Origin: Anaerolineaceae bacterium UBA6086
GTDB lineage: Bacteria > Chloroflexota > Anaerolineae > Anaerolineales > Anaerolineaceae
Direction: 5' to 3'
Assembly: GCA_002436005.1 (NCBI GenBank)
Contig: DIXG01000015.1
Location: 888-53,791 of the forward strand
DNA length: 52,904 nt
Position numbers and translations under genes: made by a program. This document shows positions 1-8,905 of the stretch, in pieces (position 1 is the first letter of the stretch; every line of letters starts with the position of its first letter). A model generated the notes under the pieces. It worked only from the letters and a program-made list of their open reading frames with translations. It had not been told where the DNA came from and did not search any database.

Positions 1-134
1 CCTGCGCCAAGATTCCCTTCCAGGCAGACCATGTCCCCTTTCCTCAGGTGAGCACCCAGGTGAATGCCCAAGCGCCGGGTCTGTTCCGGGCTGTGACTGA
101 AAAATTCGAAGTGACGATCATCTAAAATTGGCAT
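1..134 (-). CDS. tsaE: TsaE, tRNA threonylcarbamoyladenosine biosynthesis ATPase (partial, N-terminus)
   Basis: Reading leftward from an ATG at 134, the frame stays open to the window edge and gives about 44 residues. They begin MPILDDRHFEFFSHSPEQTR and continue through GDMVCLEGNLGAG. The S-x-E-x-T-x-x-L-G segment followed by G-D-x-V-x-L-x-G-x-L-G-A-G is the hallmark start of TsaE/YjeE, and the last residues begin the P-loop (GxxGAGKT). TsaE is the small ATPase that works with TsaB and TsaD to make t6A at position 37 of ANN-decoding tRNAs in the cytoplasm. The catalytic remainder lies outside the window. No strong ribosome binding site is visible upstream. Confidence 0.82.
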   Translation of the reverse strand, partial: MPILDDRHFEFFSHSPEQTRRLGIHLGAHLRKGDMVCLEGNLGA

Positions 135-251
135 AGGATTCTATTAATATGATATCAGATTATTTATTGCGAAACAATTTTACTTTTCTCGCTCCCAATG
201 CATACTGTAAGAAACTATCGGGTACCAATCAGGAACGACTGCGCTAATGGG

Positions 252-524
252 TCACTCATTCGCCTGGTTGCCCGGATCATCCGCCTTCTGAACAATTTTC
301 TTCATGCGGTTTTTCAGTGAGCGCCTATCCAGCAAAATGCGTCGGTTGCACGTCAGGCATTCCAAACCAATATCCGCGCCAAGCCTGACCACGCGCCACT
401 CGTAACCGCCGCATGGATGCGGTTTACGCATTCGAATCACATCGCCCAAATCAAGATCTTGCAACACGTCTGGATTATACCACCCGGAAAAAGCCTGTGA
501 AAAACGCCCTATATTCAACTTCAT
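252..524 (-). CDS. DUF951 family small zinc-ribbon-like protein
   Basis: This 90-residue protein has the core L-G-D-V-I-R-M-R-K-P-H-P-C-G-G-Y-E-W near residues 26-43, then V-x-R-L-G-A-D-I-G-L-x-C-L-x-C. That pattern is diagnostic of DUF951, a short protein widespread in Firmicutes and Chloroflexi with no established function. The Cys in HPCGG and the CxxC pair suggest a metal site, which is inference. The N-terminal ~20 residues before the core are longer than usual and the C-terminus is charged. It lies downstream of a terminator that closes plsC, so it is probably transcribed separately. The start is the first in-frame ATG; the upstream SD is weak. Confidence 0.75.
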   Translation of the reverse strand: MKLNIGRFSQAFSGWYNPDVLQDLDLGDVIRMRKPHPCGGYEWRVVRLGADIGLECLTCNRRILLDRRSLKNRMKKIVQKADDPGNQANE

Positions 525-551
525 GTTGGGAGCGGAAGAAAAAGCGCCATC

Positions 552-576
552 AAAAAGCCCTGAAATCCATCAGGGC
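552..576 (-). terminator. Rho-independent terminator after plsC
   Basis: On the minus strand GCCCTGA (576-570) and TCAGGGC (563-557) form a perfect 7-bp stem with a 6-nt loop, followed by five T residues (556-552). It lies 37 bases downstream of the plsC stop codon. Confidence 0.8.
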
Positions 577-612
577 GCTTGATTATTTCGTACAGATATG
601 CTTTGCACCGTA

Positions 613-1287
613 TTACATACCCTGTTCTTTGAGCAGTTCCAGAAGGCGGGGATGATTGGCGTAAAAACCGCGGTAATTTTCTGGCAGCTGCACCGCAATC
701 CGGCACATGATCTCGTCAGTGGCATTCTCCAGCCACGCCTGCCTATCATCTCGATCCATCCTGGGCAGGGTATAGGACTTACCGACACGGATGCTCACCA
801 GGGGGCGCTGCAAACGCGCCCAGCGTGCGTTGATTTGCTCTGACCCCGCAATACCCACCGGCACAATCGGAACAGCGGCAGAGGCTGCCATCAATGCCGC
901 ACCCTGCTTACCTTCCATTAATGCCTTGCTGCCACTGCTGCGGGTGCCCTCAGGCGCAATGCCCACAATGGCTCCCTTGCGAAGATGATCCAGTGCTTCG
1001 CGCGTTGCCGCAAAATCCATCCGGCTGCGATCCATCCAAACCATGGTCCCAATTTGGGATAGAATCCAGCGGAAAAAGGGTTTTTCCTTATACTCTTTTG
1101 CCACAATCGCCACCAGATCCGTTCGTTCTGTGAGCGTCATCAAAAGAGGTGTATCGAGCCGGCTGAGGTGATTTGTAGTCAGTAAAACACCCCCCTGATT
1201 GGGGATATTTTCCTTTCCGGTGATCTCTAACTTAACCAGGGTCCTTGCCAGAGCTTTGACCGGACTCAATAAGGGATGATTATCCAT
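613..1287 (-). CDS. plsC: 1-acyl-sn-glycerol-3-phosphate acyltransferase (PlsC family)
   Basis: The 224-residue protein has the acyltransferase motifs in order. NHLSRLD (residues 39-45) is the catalytic HxxxxD box, FFRWILSQIG-x-x-W follows as block II, PEGTRS (112-117) binds the glycerol phosphate, and VPIVPVGI is block IV. It transfers an acyl chain to the sn-2 position of lysophosphatidate to make phosphatidate at the inner membrane. The chosen ATG at 1287 has AGAAGGAG about 7 bases upstream; an in-frame ATG 30 bases earlier lacks an SD. The gene is followed by a terminator. Exact acyl-acceptor specificity cannot be read from sequence. Confidence 0.88.
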   Translation of the reverse strand: MDNHPLLSPVKALARTLVKLEITGKENIPNQGGVLLTTNHLSRLDTPLLMTLTERTDLVAIVAKEYKEKPFFRWILSQIGTMVWMDRSRMDFAATREALDHLRKGAIVGIAPEGTRSSGSKALMEGKQGAALMAASAAVPIVPVGIAGSEQINARWARLQRPLVSIRVGKSYTLPRMDRDDRQAWLENATDEIMCRIAVQLPENYRGFYANHPRLLELLKEQGM

Positions 1288-1341
1288 GAAGTACTCCTTC
1301 TGGAGAAAATAACCCAAAATTGAGAAAATCGTTGCTGATCA

Positions 1342-2625
1342 TCACTCCTCCCCCACCCAGGTCAGCTCTACTTCATCTTGAGGTTTGGGCATAAGAACTT
1401 CAGCCTGCTTGCGCAGATGGCGGTGAATGAGGATCATGCCGAACACAGCTACAACCAGGAGCAAGATCTCCGGTAAATTGAACAGTAAAGTTTGCCACAG
1501 GGTCAGTTCAGGACCCAGGATAAAGAGCGACGCAACGCCAACCACCAAAGCCAACATGTTCCAAAAACTATGCAGTAAAATCGCACCCAGCGTGGTCAGA
1601 CCCAGAAACTGCCATTTACGATCCTGCCAGGCGCGTGCCAACCCCCAGCCAACCATGCCTGAGGCAAGCATGTGCAGCACGCCGGTTCCTGCACGGCCGA
1701 TTGCCATAAAGAGCCAATCTTCCGATGTCATTGCCATTGAAAAGTAGAGAACATTTTCCATCAAAGCAAACCCAGCTCCGCACAGCAATCCGCTGACAAA
1801 GCCCTCCTGAGGTGTGATTTTTCTTCCTGCCAGAACCCAAATTGCCAGCGGTTTAACCACCTCCTCGATAATGGGCATCACACCACCAATCACAGCCAGG
1901 GACCAAAAGATCACAGCGGGCTGCAGGATGTAAGGTTTCATTAGCAAAATCAATGCATCCAAATCTCCACCGGCAATCATAAATTGATTGACGATATACA
2001 TCAATTCGTTTTCGATTTGGGGATTTTGCGACATGCTGACACCCAGAACAATGCCAGCTCCAATGGCAAGCACCAAAAAAGCAACCAACTCCAGCAGGAT
2101 CACAACAATGGGCATCACCGTCAGACTGAACCCGAAAAGCGTCCACTGCCTGAGGCTTGAGCCACCTTCAAGATCTTTCTGTGCAGTGAGATAGATCCAC
2201 AAAATCGGCAATCCTGCCACAACGACATTGATTGGTCCCAATAAAAATGCCGCTGCAGCGGGCTTTCCAGCCACCAACCAGCCAGCCACCACAACCGGCG
2301 GCCAAAGGAAGATTAACCGCACCGCCCATTTTCGCAAACGGCGATCGGATGTATCCAGCCATTTTGGCAGCGGTTTGTTGCTTATTCGCTCATAACTGAG
2401 CAGAGCCACCGGAAGCAGCAGCACACATGACAGAAGAGAGGACCAGGCTAAGACCCCAAAGGGGATTGTCTCAACTAGAGAATACTCCCCCGACACATAG
2501 GACACCAGCCAAAATACAAACAGGGAAAGCGCCTGAACCAGGAAATAAAGGCTGCCAAGCCCACTCCCTCCAAAGAGGAGGATCAGGCGCCAATCTTTAC
2601 CCGATGCTTGCGAAATGTTCTTCAA
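1342..2625 (-). CDS. PrsW-type intramembrane metalloprotease
   Basis: This 427-residue polytopic membrane protein has about ten hydrophobic segments. The motifs of the PrsW family (glutamic-type/metal-dependent membrane proteases related to CAAX proteases) appear in order: EEVVK (254-258), GFALMEN (285-291), a His in HML (318) and LLHSFWN (350-356). PrsW proteins cleave membrane substrates such as anti-sigma factors. The N-terminal ~150 residues are extra hydrophobic segments ahead of the catalytic core. It sits 15 bases downstream of the DsbA-cyclophilin gene on the same strand, suggesting co-transcription of two envelope protein-quality genes. The substrate is unknown. Confidence 0.78.
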   Translation of the reverse strand: MKNISQASGKDWRLILLFGGSGLGSLYFLVQALSLFVFWLVSYVSGEYSLVETIPFGVLAWSSLLSCVLLLPVALLSYERISNKPLPKWLDTSDRRLRKWAVRLIFLWPPVVVAGWLVAGKPAAAAFLLGPINVVVAGLPILWIYLTAQKDLEGGSSLRQWTLFGFSLTVMPIVVILLELVAFLVLAIGAGIVLGVSMSQNPQIENELMYIVNQFMIAGGDLDALILLMKPYILQPAVIFWSLAVIGGVMPIIEEVVKPLAIWVLAGRKITPQEGFVSGLLCGAGFALMENVLYFSMAMTSEDWLFMAIGRAGTGVLHMLASGMVGWGLARAWQDRKWQFLGLTTLGAILLHSFWNMLALVVGVASLFILGPELTLWQTLLFNLPEILLLVVAVFGMILIHRHLRKQAEVLMPKPQDEVELTWVGEE

Positions 2626-2640
2626 ACGCTCTCCTGAAAT

Positions 2641-3906
2641 TTAATTTTCGATGATCTCAATTCCAAAGATTTGGGTTGCCCCTTCAAAATCAACCGCAGT
2701 TTGAGGATCGCGCAAAGCGATTTCTTCCAGCACCGCCAGACTCTCTTCGGTGACCTCACCAAAGATCGTATAGCCGCCATCGAGCATTGTAGCAGGCGCC
2801 AGGGTGATGAAGAACTGCGAGCCATTGGTATCAACACCTGAATTTGCCATACCAAGCACACCTGCACGATCATAAGTGAGGTCATTGGCAGTCTCATTGG
2901 CAAATGTGTAGCCCGGACCCACCACGCCGAATCCGGATGGATCGCCTGCCTGTGCCACGAACCCCTCCACGACACGATGGAAATACACGTCTTCATACCA
3001 GCCATTTTGTGCCAAAAATACAAACGAATTGACCGCCAGGGGGGCAACATCGGCAAATAGATCGATCACAATCTCACCTGCACTGGTGTCCAATCGAGCC
3101 TGGTAGGTGCGTCCTTCATCAATCACCCACGCCGGGCAGGTCTCAAATCCGCCAAACTCATAGATGCCAATTAACCCAAACAGGTTGGGGTTATTATCTC
3201 GCCAGATGCGATCATTGATCACCACAAAGGGTGTGTAGTTCAATCCGCCTGATAACCGTTCCTGTGTGGTTGCTTCCAGTTCTGCGCGGGCATCTTTATC
3301 AAACATATCCTCTTCAAACTGATCCAGATCCAGTCCCAATGTTTCTGCCTGAGTGGTGACCCAATCCACAAAATCATCCTCGGTCATACCGGTCCAGGCC
3401 TGTTGATTGATGTAGAGGATATCATGCATCTCCCAAAATTTACCCTGGGCACCCGCTGCTTCGGCAGCCATGGCGGAAATATAGGCTTTGTCATGAATGG
3501 AGGGCAGCGGAAGGTGTCTGAAAACGACCCGGATCGAATCAGGGAAATCAGCAATCAGATCTTTGACCCCAAGCGAAAAACCTGGGCAAGCCGGGCATTG
3601 AAAATCTTCATATTCGACAATAGTGATGGGTGCATCCCGGTTGCCATAGATCCAATCCTCATCCGTGACGGGAGGCTGCTGATCGACCACCAATTGATAC
3701 TGTGCCGTTTCGGCTGTGGTCGCATAATCGAAGACCGTTGCACAGGGCATTAATTCGCCAGTGCCAATCTCAACAGGTGCACTCTCCTCGGTTGGCTGAA
3801 CAACTTTAAGCGTTGGTTCTGCACCAGGCGTTTCTGTCGCTGCCGATTTACACGCTGAAAGCGCAAACATACCAATCAGGAATACAAATAATAGTTTTTT
3901 AACCAC
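2641..3906 (-). CDS. Lipoprotein with DsbA-like thioredoxin domain fused to a cyclophilin peptidyl-prolyl isomerase
   Basis: The 421-residue product begins with a lipoprotein signal ending in LSAC (Cys19). Residues ~84-260 form a DsbA-like domain: YGNRDAPITIVEYEDF, then the active site CPAC (104-107) and a cis-Pro loop near YTPF (225-228). Residues ~268-421 form a cyclophilin domain with FHRVV (309-313) and the N-G-S-Q-F-F-I-T stretch (361-368). The protein should therefore be an extracytoplasmic, membrane-anchored thiol oxidoreductase plus prolyl isomerase acting in protein folding. The start is GTG at 3906 with GAGAGG six bases upstream. It is followed closely by the PrsW-like gene. Both catalytic centres look intact. 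Confidence 0.88.
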   Translation of the reverse strand: MVKKLLFVFLIGMFALSACKSAATETPGAEPTLKVVQPTEESAPVEIGTGELMPCATVFDYATTAETAQYQLVVDQQPPVTDEDWIYGNRDAPITIVEYEDFQCPACPGFSLGVKDLIADFPDSIRVVFRHLPLPSIHDKAYISAMAAEAAGAQGKFWEMHDILYINQQAWTGMTEDDFVDWVTTQAETLGLDLDQFEEDMFDKDARAELEATTQERLSGGLNYTPFVVINDRIWRDNNPNLFGLIGIYEFGGFETCPAWVIDEGRTYQARLDTSAGEIVIDLFADVAPLAVNSFVFLAQNGWYEDVYFHRVVEGFVAQAGDPSGFGVVGPGYTFANETANDLTYDRAGVLGMANSGVDTNGSQFFITLAPATMLDGGYTIFGEVTEESLAVLEEIALRDPQTAVDFEGATQIFGIEIIEN

Positions 3907-3977
3907 GTGTAACCTCTCTTCTTTTCACAGTAAAGACTTTCAGGGATTCCTCCGCTGAGCCTGGATTGTCAATTTAT

Positions 3978-4595
3978 TCAACCCTGCAAACGAGACAACA
4001 CTGCAGCACGCATCTCGTCCTGCACAGTTTGTTTTGTCTGTGAGGCATCAATAATCTGCCACCGGTCGGGTTCAGCGGCTGCCAAAGACAAATAGCCCTG
4101 CCGCACCCGCTCATGGAATGCCTCAGTGTAGGCATCCAGCCGATTCCATTCAGAATCATTCTCTCGCTTGCGTGCCATTCCCTTACTCACCGGCACATCC
4201 AGCAATAAGGTCAGATCAGGTCTGAGCCCACCCGTGGCAAAATCCAGCAGCAGGCGCAGCGTTTCCAAATCTGTCGCATGCCCATAACCCTGGTAGGCAA
4301 GGGTGGAATCGCCATAACGATCACAGAGCACCACCTTGCCCTCTGCCAGCGCCGGGCGGATCAATTCTTCCACATGCTGGGCGCGGGCTGCCAGAAACAG
4401 CAAAATCTCGGTACGCGGAACGATGGATACATTTTCCATCTTCATCAGCACATCACGGATTTGGTCACCCACCACAGTTCCGCCCGGCTCGCGTGTGACC
4501 ACCACATCGTAACCTGCCTTACGTAAAAATTCTGCCAACGCCGGCAGCTGGGATGATTTGCCGCTTCCTTCAGGACCTTCCAAAGTGATAAACAT
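3978..4595 (-). CDS. tmk: Thymidylate kinase
   Basis: The 205-residue length is normal for the family. The P-loop GPEGSGKS is at residues 7-14, the base-binding TREPGG at 34-39, the DRY motif at 92-94, and an arginine-bearing lid region (ARKREND) lies downstream. It phosphorylates dTMP to dTDP in the cytoplasm for DNA synthesis. The start ATG lies two bases after the stop of the upstream R3H/AAA gene, so the two are translationally coupled in one transcript. Confidence 0.95.
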   Translation of the reverse strand: MFITLEGPEGSGKSSQLPALAEFLRKAGYDVVVTREPGGTVVGDQIRDVLMKMENVSIVPRTEILLFLAARAQHVEELIRPALAEGKVVLCDRYGDSTLAYQGYGHATDLETLRLLLDFATGGLRPDLTLLLDVPVSKGMARKRENDSEWNRLDAYTEAFHERVRQGYLSLAAAEPDRWQIIDASQTKQTVQDEMRAAVLSRLQG

Positions 4596-4597
4596 TT

Positions 4598-6229
4598 TCA
4601 GTCTCTAAATATCCTCACGTGGCGATTGGGTTCCTTGCCGTAGGAATGCGAAACCAAATCTGCCTGGCGTGCCATTTCATGCTGCAAACGGCGAATGGTT
4701 GAAGATGCTGGATCCAGATCCACCCACCGCTCGCCATTCAACACTGCCTGGATGGCAGCCTGCGTCTGATCCACCATCATGGTTTCGGGGGTGGATTTTG
4801 ATGGTGTCATGGAAAGATTATACAGATCAACCAGGAATTGCTCCATTTGCTGGCTGGAATTAGACCGCAGCACAAAAATGGGCATACCGCGTTGTTCAGC
4901 CTCAATGATGGGCTGTTGTCGTTCCCGATAATAACGTCTGAGCGTCAGCAGAGAGTCGGCTTCTTTCAAGGTTTTCACAATTTTTGCGGGCACATTCAGC
5001 TGTTTCGCAGCCTGCAGCAAGCGATTACGTGCAACGCCATAAGGATAGATGGCAGTCGACTTGAGTGGCTGGCTTTCTTCCTGAAGCATCTCAATCGATC
5101 CCTCCAACGATTCTGTTTGCCGTTTGCCCTCCGTTTGGCGTTGGCTGTTGGTCGAGCGATTGAAGGGGGCAGTATCTCGCTGCCCGCCGCGCTGTATCGC
5201 CTGGGCTGCCGTGCCAAATTTCTGCGGTACTGGTTTTTGGGTGTGGATTTTATTATCGTCGTCACGATAACGGATCTCTGGCGGCAGGGGGTAGCCGCGC
5301 AAGAGCGCATCCACAGCAGCAGAAACATCCCGCTGGACTGCAATCCGGTTGCGATCCTGGATCTCCACCAACACATCAAATGTGGCTGGTGCTCTGCGTT
5401 CAAGCACTGTTTTTTGTGTGCCGCGCCGGCGCGCCTCATCGTCCGAAAGTGTCACTGATTCAATCCCACCCACCAGGTCTGAGAGCGTGGGGTTGAGCAG
5501 CAGGTTTTCGAGCGTGTTGCCATGGGCAGTGCCAATCAACTGGACACCACGCTCAGCAATCGTACGCGCAGCCATCGCTTCAAGCTCCCGACCGATCTCA
5601 TCGATCACAATCACCTCGGGGTTATGATTTTCAACTGCTTCAATCATCACCTCGTGCTGGAGAGAAGGTTGGGCTACCTGCATTCGCCTGGCAGCGCCAA
5701 TCGCCGGATGCGGCACATCACCATCTCCGCCAATTTCGTTGCTGGTATCCACAATGATCACCCGCGCCGTATCAGCCAGGATGCGCGCCGCTTCTCTCAG
5801 GATTGTAGTTTTACCAACGCCAGGTCGCCCCAGGATCAGAATGCTGGAACCCGATTCGATCAAATCCTGAATAATATCACTGGTGCCATAAACTGCACGC
5901 CCAATGCGGAAGGTCAGACCGACCACATCACCATGGCGATTTCGGATCGCTGAGATGCGGTGCAATGTTCGCTCAATTCCAGCCCGGTTATCATCGTCAA
6001 ATTCGCTGATCTCAGCAGTGACTGATGCAATGTCTTCATAGGTCACCTGGTTTTCGCTCAGCACTGCCTCACGCTGAACAAAGCGGGCTTTTGGGCGCCG
6101 TCCAAGATCCATGACAATTTCCAACAGATTTTCGCTGTCGTCCAGTTCACGCACCCGGCTCGCAATATGGGGCGGTAAAACGTTCAGCATCAAATCCAGG
6201 TCATCTGTAATTTTTTGGTGTTCAAACAT
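4598..6229 (-). CDS. R3H-domain AAA ATPase (SpoIIIAA/Ycf45-like)
   Basis: The 543-residue protein carries a central RecA/AAA core with Walker A GRPGVGKT (134-141) and Walker B VIVIDEIG (~207-214). The SNEIGGDGDVPHPAIG segment and the AHG sensor region are typical of the SpoIIIAA/Ycf45 family. The C-terminal ~40 residues contain R-R-L-Q-H-E-M-A-R-Q followed by S-H-S-Y-G-K-E-P-N-R, an R3H single-stranded nucleic-acid-binding domain. The family occurs in cyanobacteria and Chloroflexi, with no settled biochemical role; nucleic-acid remodelling is the usual inference. I chose the first ATG (6229); a TTG lies 12 bases upstream and neither has a good SD. Coupled to tmk. Confidence 0.85.
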   Translation of the reverse strand: MFEHQKITDDLDLMLNVLPPHIASRVRELDDSENLLEIVMDLGRRPKARFVQREAVLSENQVTYEDIASVTAEISEFDDDNRAGIERTLHRISAIRNRHGDVVGLTFRIGRAVYGTSDIIQDLIESGSSILILGRPGVGKTTILREAARILADTARVIIVDTSNEIGGDGDVPHPAIGAARRMQVAQPSLQHEVMIEAVENHNPEVIVIDEIGRELEAMAARTIAERGVQLIGTAHGNTLENLLLNPTLSDLVGGIESVTLSDDEARRRGTQKTVLERRAPATFDVLVEIQDRNRIAVQRDVSAAVDALLRGYPLPPEIRYRDDDNKIHTQKPVPQKFGTAAQAIQRGGQRDTAPFNRSTNSQRQTEGKRQTESLEGSIEMLQEESQPLKSTAIYPYGVARNRLLQAAKQLNVPAKIVKTLKEADSLLTLRRYYRERQQPIIEAEQRGMPIFVLRSNSSQQMEQFLVDLYNLSMTPSKSTPETMMVDQTQAAIQAVLNGERWVDLDPASSTIRRLQHEMARQADLVSHSYGKEPNRHVRIFRD

Positions 6230-6350
6230 CAATTTGTTCAAATTTCTTTTTCCGTTTTTCTTTCATTTTGTCCTGTTTTTCAGGCAATTGTTAATTGTAT
6301 CCGAATTTTATTAATAACATCTATGAAAACGACAGCCAACGCCGAGCACA

Positions 6351-7202
6351 TCATTCCTGATGGTTTTGAATGGGGGTCATCGGGATGGTGGGTTCAGGCT
6401 TGCCGTTCTCAATCGGGGCATACACAAATTCAGCGGTTGCCTTGACACGAGGCGAAAGGTAGCGCACCAAAAATAACTGCTCAGGACCCATCTCCAAATC
6501 AAGACTTTCCAGAGCATTTTCAACCCAGGGCTGATAGGAGCGAACAGTAAAATACACCGGTCTGCGATATCGTTCAGGCAAATCAACAATCATCTGGACT
6601 AAAAGTTCGGAAAGATCTTCTTCGATTTGAGGATTGACAATAGGCAAAACCCATGCGCCCTTTGGACCATAGACCAGGTCGGCGTATGCCTGCAGCGATC
6701 CAGATTCATCGCGATACACCAATCCCAGCTTTTCCCTGCGGGTGAGAGGTTCAACCGATTGAATCAAAGGCGGGATCAAGGTTTGATACAGTCGGCGCAT
6801 CGCGGGAATGTCCTCGCTCGTCCAGGTGCGCCAGGTGCCTCGCAAGCTGGTCGGCACATCCGCGCGATCGATACTTTTAAAAACTCTTTGCTTTGCCAGC
6901 GCCGAAAAGCCTGCCCTCCGAAATTGGGGATACAGGTCCGAATCCACCGCCAGATCGGCAAAAATTTGCTTCACGCCCCACGCACCAGCTTCCCTCACCA
7001 GCCCTTCCAACAGGACCGAGACAGCCTCCCTATCCGCATCAGGGGTCACAAGCAAATAATTCAGGTGTGCACTGGTCATCTTTGGTGAATGGTGAACCTG
7101 GCCGACCAATCGATCAGACCGATCGCCGGCATCATAAACGCCCGTGAAGATATGATCTGTCGGCCGCATAGCTGTAAATACATGCGTCCATGATAAAGGC
7201 AC
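6351..7202 (-). CDS. GNAT-like N-acetyltransferase-related protein
   Basis: The frame from GTG at 7202 encodes 283 residues with weak GNAT features. A strand-rich segment (LNYLLVTPDADREAVSVLL) precedes a helix and LYPQFRRAGF, and a second half may be another GNAT-like unit with TWRTWTSEDIPAMRRLY. No catalytic assignment is possible. The open frame continues upstream of 7202 through the end of pdxT with protein-like content (…SLDNVLALTCGVPLSW) but no ATG, GTG or TTG. The true N-terminus may therefore use a rare start such as the ATT at 7293-7295, or the gene may have lost its start. It follows pdxST on the same strand and is likely co-transcribed. Confidence 0.55.
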   Translation of the reverse strand: MPLSWTHVFTAMRPTDHIFTGVYDAGDRSDRLVGQVHHSPKMTSAHLNYLLVTPDADREAVSVLLEGLVREAGAWGVKQIFADLAVDSDLYPQFRRAGFSALAKQRVFKSIDRADVPTSLRGTWRTWTSEDIPAMRRLYQTLIPPLIQSVEPLTRREKLGLVYRDESGSLQAYADLVYGPKGAWVLPIVNPQIEEDLSELLVQMIVDLPERYRRPVYFTVRSYQPWVENALESLDLEMGPEQLFLVRYLSPRVKATAEFVYAPIENGKPEPTIPMTPIQNHQE

Positions 7203-7297
7203 ACCACATGTCAGCGCCAGAACATTGTCCAGGCTAATTAATTGTCGTCTGTGACGGAGGATAAAGGGCCAATCGGACCAAAGAACAGGATTAATTT

Positions 7298-7873
7298 CTA
7301 TAATGTGGCTAACTCCACGAAATATTGGTGAAATCGAGCGTCCTGCGTGAGCTCTGGATGAAAGGAGGTTGCCAGCAGTTTGTTCTGCTGGGCAACAACG
7401 ATTTGTCCATCCGGAAGGGTCAGCAGGGCTTTCGCATCACCGTAAACTGACTTGATAATCGGGGCTCGGATGAAAACTGCGTGATAGGGGCGATCTTCTC
7501 CATCCGGCAGAAATGGCACGGGAAGATCAATCTCAAAGCTGTCTACCTGGCGTCCAAAAGCATTACGCTGCACCTGGATATCCATCAAATTTAGGAGCGG
7601 CTGTTCTCGCTCAGCATCTTTGGAAAGGAAAATCGCCCCTGCGCAGGTGCCCCAGATGGCGTGTTCCGCACCAAACTGGCGCAGGGGTGTCATCAGGTCA
7701 TAAGCTGTCGCCAATTTGCCAATTGTTGTCGATTCGCCGCCAGGAATGATCAGACCCGGCAAATCGGCCAGATCTTTCGGCTGCTTCACCAGTCGAGCTT
7801 TGACCCCAATTGATTGAAGTGCTTTACAATGCTCAATAAAATCGCCCTGTAAGGCGAGGACGCCAATTTCCAT
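7298..7873 (-). CDS. pdxT: Pyridoxal 5'-phosphate synthase glutaminase subunit PdxT
   Basis: At 191 residues this is a typical class I glutamine amidotransferase of the PdxT family. It has GVLALQGDF at the N-terminus, the PGGES oxyanion strand (44-48), the nucleophile Cys77 in GTCAGAI, and His172 and Glu174 in SFHPEL completing the triad. It hydrolyses glutamine and passes ammonia to PdxS to build PLP. It lies 24 bases downstream of pdxS. Confidence 0.96.
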   Translation of the reverse strand: MEIGVLALQGDFIEHCKALQSIGVKARLVKQPKDLADLPGLIIPGGESTTIGKLATAYDLMTPLRQFGAEHAIWGTCAGAIFLSKDAEREQPLLNLMDIQVQRNAFGRQVDSFEIDLPVPFLPDGEDRPYHAVFIRAPIIKSVYGDAKALLTLPDGQIVVAQQNKLLATSFHPELTQDARFHQYFVELATL

Positions 7874-7897
7874 CTTTGATGCTCAAACTTCTGCTAA

Positions 7898-8785
7898 TTA
7901 CCAGCCGCGCTGGGCAATCAGTTCTGACTCAGGAATATCGGTCACCTGTCGTCCAACCATCGGCTCACCCAGGTTACGACTGATTTCAGCCAGAATCTTT
8001 GGATCGTTGTAATGGGTCGTTGCCTTCACAATCGCGTTGGCGCGCTTGGCGGGGTCACCCGATTTGAAAATACCGGAGCCCACAAAAACACCATCCACAC
8101 CCAGCTGCATCATCAAGGCTGCGTCTGCCGGTGTGGCAATGCCGCCAGCAGCAAAATTCACCACGGGCATCTTACCCAACTCACGGGTTTCCTTCACCAG
8201 CTCATAGGGCGCGCCAATTTTCTTGGCATAGGACATCAATTCTTCTTCCGGCATGGATTGGATCAATCGAATTTCGCCCATCACCGTGCGTGCGTGGCGA
8301 ACCGCTTCAACAATATCCCCGGTGCCAGCCTCACCCTTGGTGCGCATCATCGCGGCGCCTTCACCTACCCGGCGTAAAGCCTCACCCAGGTTGCGGCAAC
8401 CGCAAACAAAGGGCACTTTGAAATTGTGCTTGTTGATGTGATGCGCTTCATCTGCTGGCGTCAGAACCTCAGATTCGTCAATATAGTCCACACCGAGGGA
8501 CTCGAGAATTTGGGCTTCGACAAAATGACCAATGCGGCATTTTGCCATCACGGGAATTGAAACAGCATCCATGATCTGCAAAATCAATTCAGGGTCGCTC
8601 ATACGGGCAACGCCACCATCGGCGCGAATATCTGCCGGGACGCGCTCCAGAGCCATCACTGCGACTGCCCCAGCATCTTCAGCAATTTTGGCGTGCTCTA
8701 CCGTGACCACATCCATGATCACGCCACCCTTCAGCATCTGTGCCAACCCTTTTTTCACATTGAACGTTGCGACTTGTTGTTCCAT
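7898..8785 (-). CDS. pdxS: Pyridoxal 5'-phosphate synthase subunit PdxS
   Basis: The 295-residue protein is a full-length PdxS beta/alpha barrel. Visible hallmarks are GVIMDVVTVEHAKIAEDAGA near the N-terminus, the Schiff-base Lys82 in MAKCRIGHF, TKGEAGTGDIVEA, and the phosphate-binding AAGGIATPADAA and GVFVGSGIFKS. It condenses ribose 5-phosphate, glyceraldehyde 3-phosphate and PdxT-derived ammonia into PLP. The SD is strong (GGAGG, spacing about 5). The DXP-independent B6 pathway is usual in this phylum. Confidence 0.97.
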   Translation of the reverse strand: MEQQVATFNVKKGLAQMLKGGVIMDVVTVEHAKIAEDAGAVAVMALERVPADIRADGGVARMSDPELILQIMDAVSIPVMAKCRIGHFVEAQILESLGVDYIDESEVLTPADEAHHINKHNFKVPFVCGCRNLGEALRRVGEGAAMMRTKGEAGTGDIVEAVRHARTVMGEIRLIQSMPEEELMSYAKKIGAPYELVKETRELGKMPVVNFAAGGIATPADAALMMQLGVDGVFVGSGIFKSGDPAKRANAIVKATTHYNDPKILAEISRNLGEPMVGRQVTDIPESELIAQRGW

Positions 8786-8815
8786 AACACCTCCAGAGAA
8801 ATTTAATTCACCCGA

Positions 8816-8844
8816 ATTCTACCACGCGCGCCTAACAGAAACAA
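8816..8844 (-). promoter_or_regulatory. Candidate sigma70-type promoter for pdxST
   Basis: On the minus strand TTGTTT (8844-8839) and TAGAAT (8821-8816) are separated by exactly 17 bases and lie about 30 bases upstream of the pdxS start codon. The -10 box is good; the -35 box matches only at TTG. Confidence 0.45.
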
Positions 8845-8905
8845 TCGGGCAAGGATTCCTGTCAACCTCCCGGTCCTGGGTCAAAACTTAGTTGATTGAA
8901 ATATC

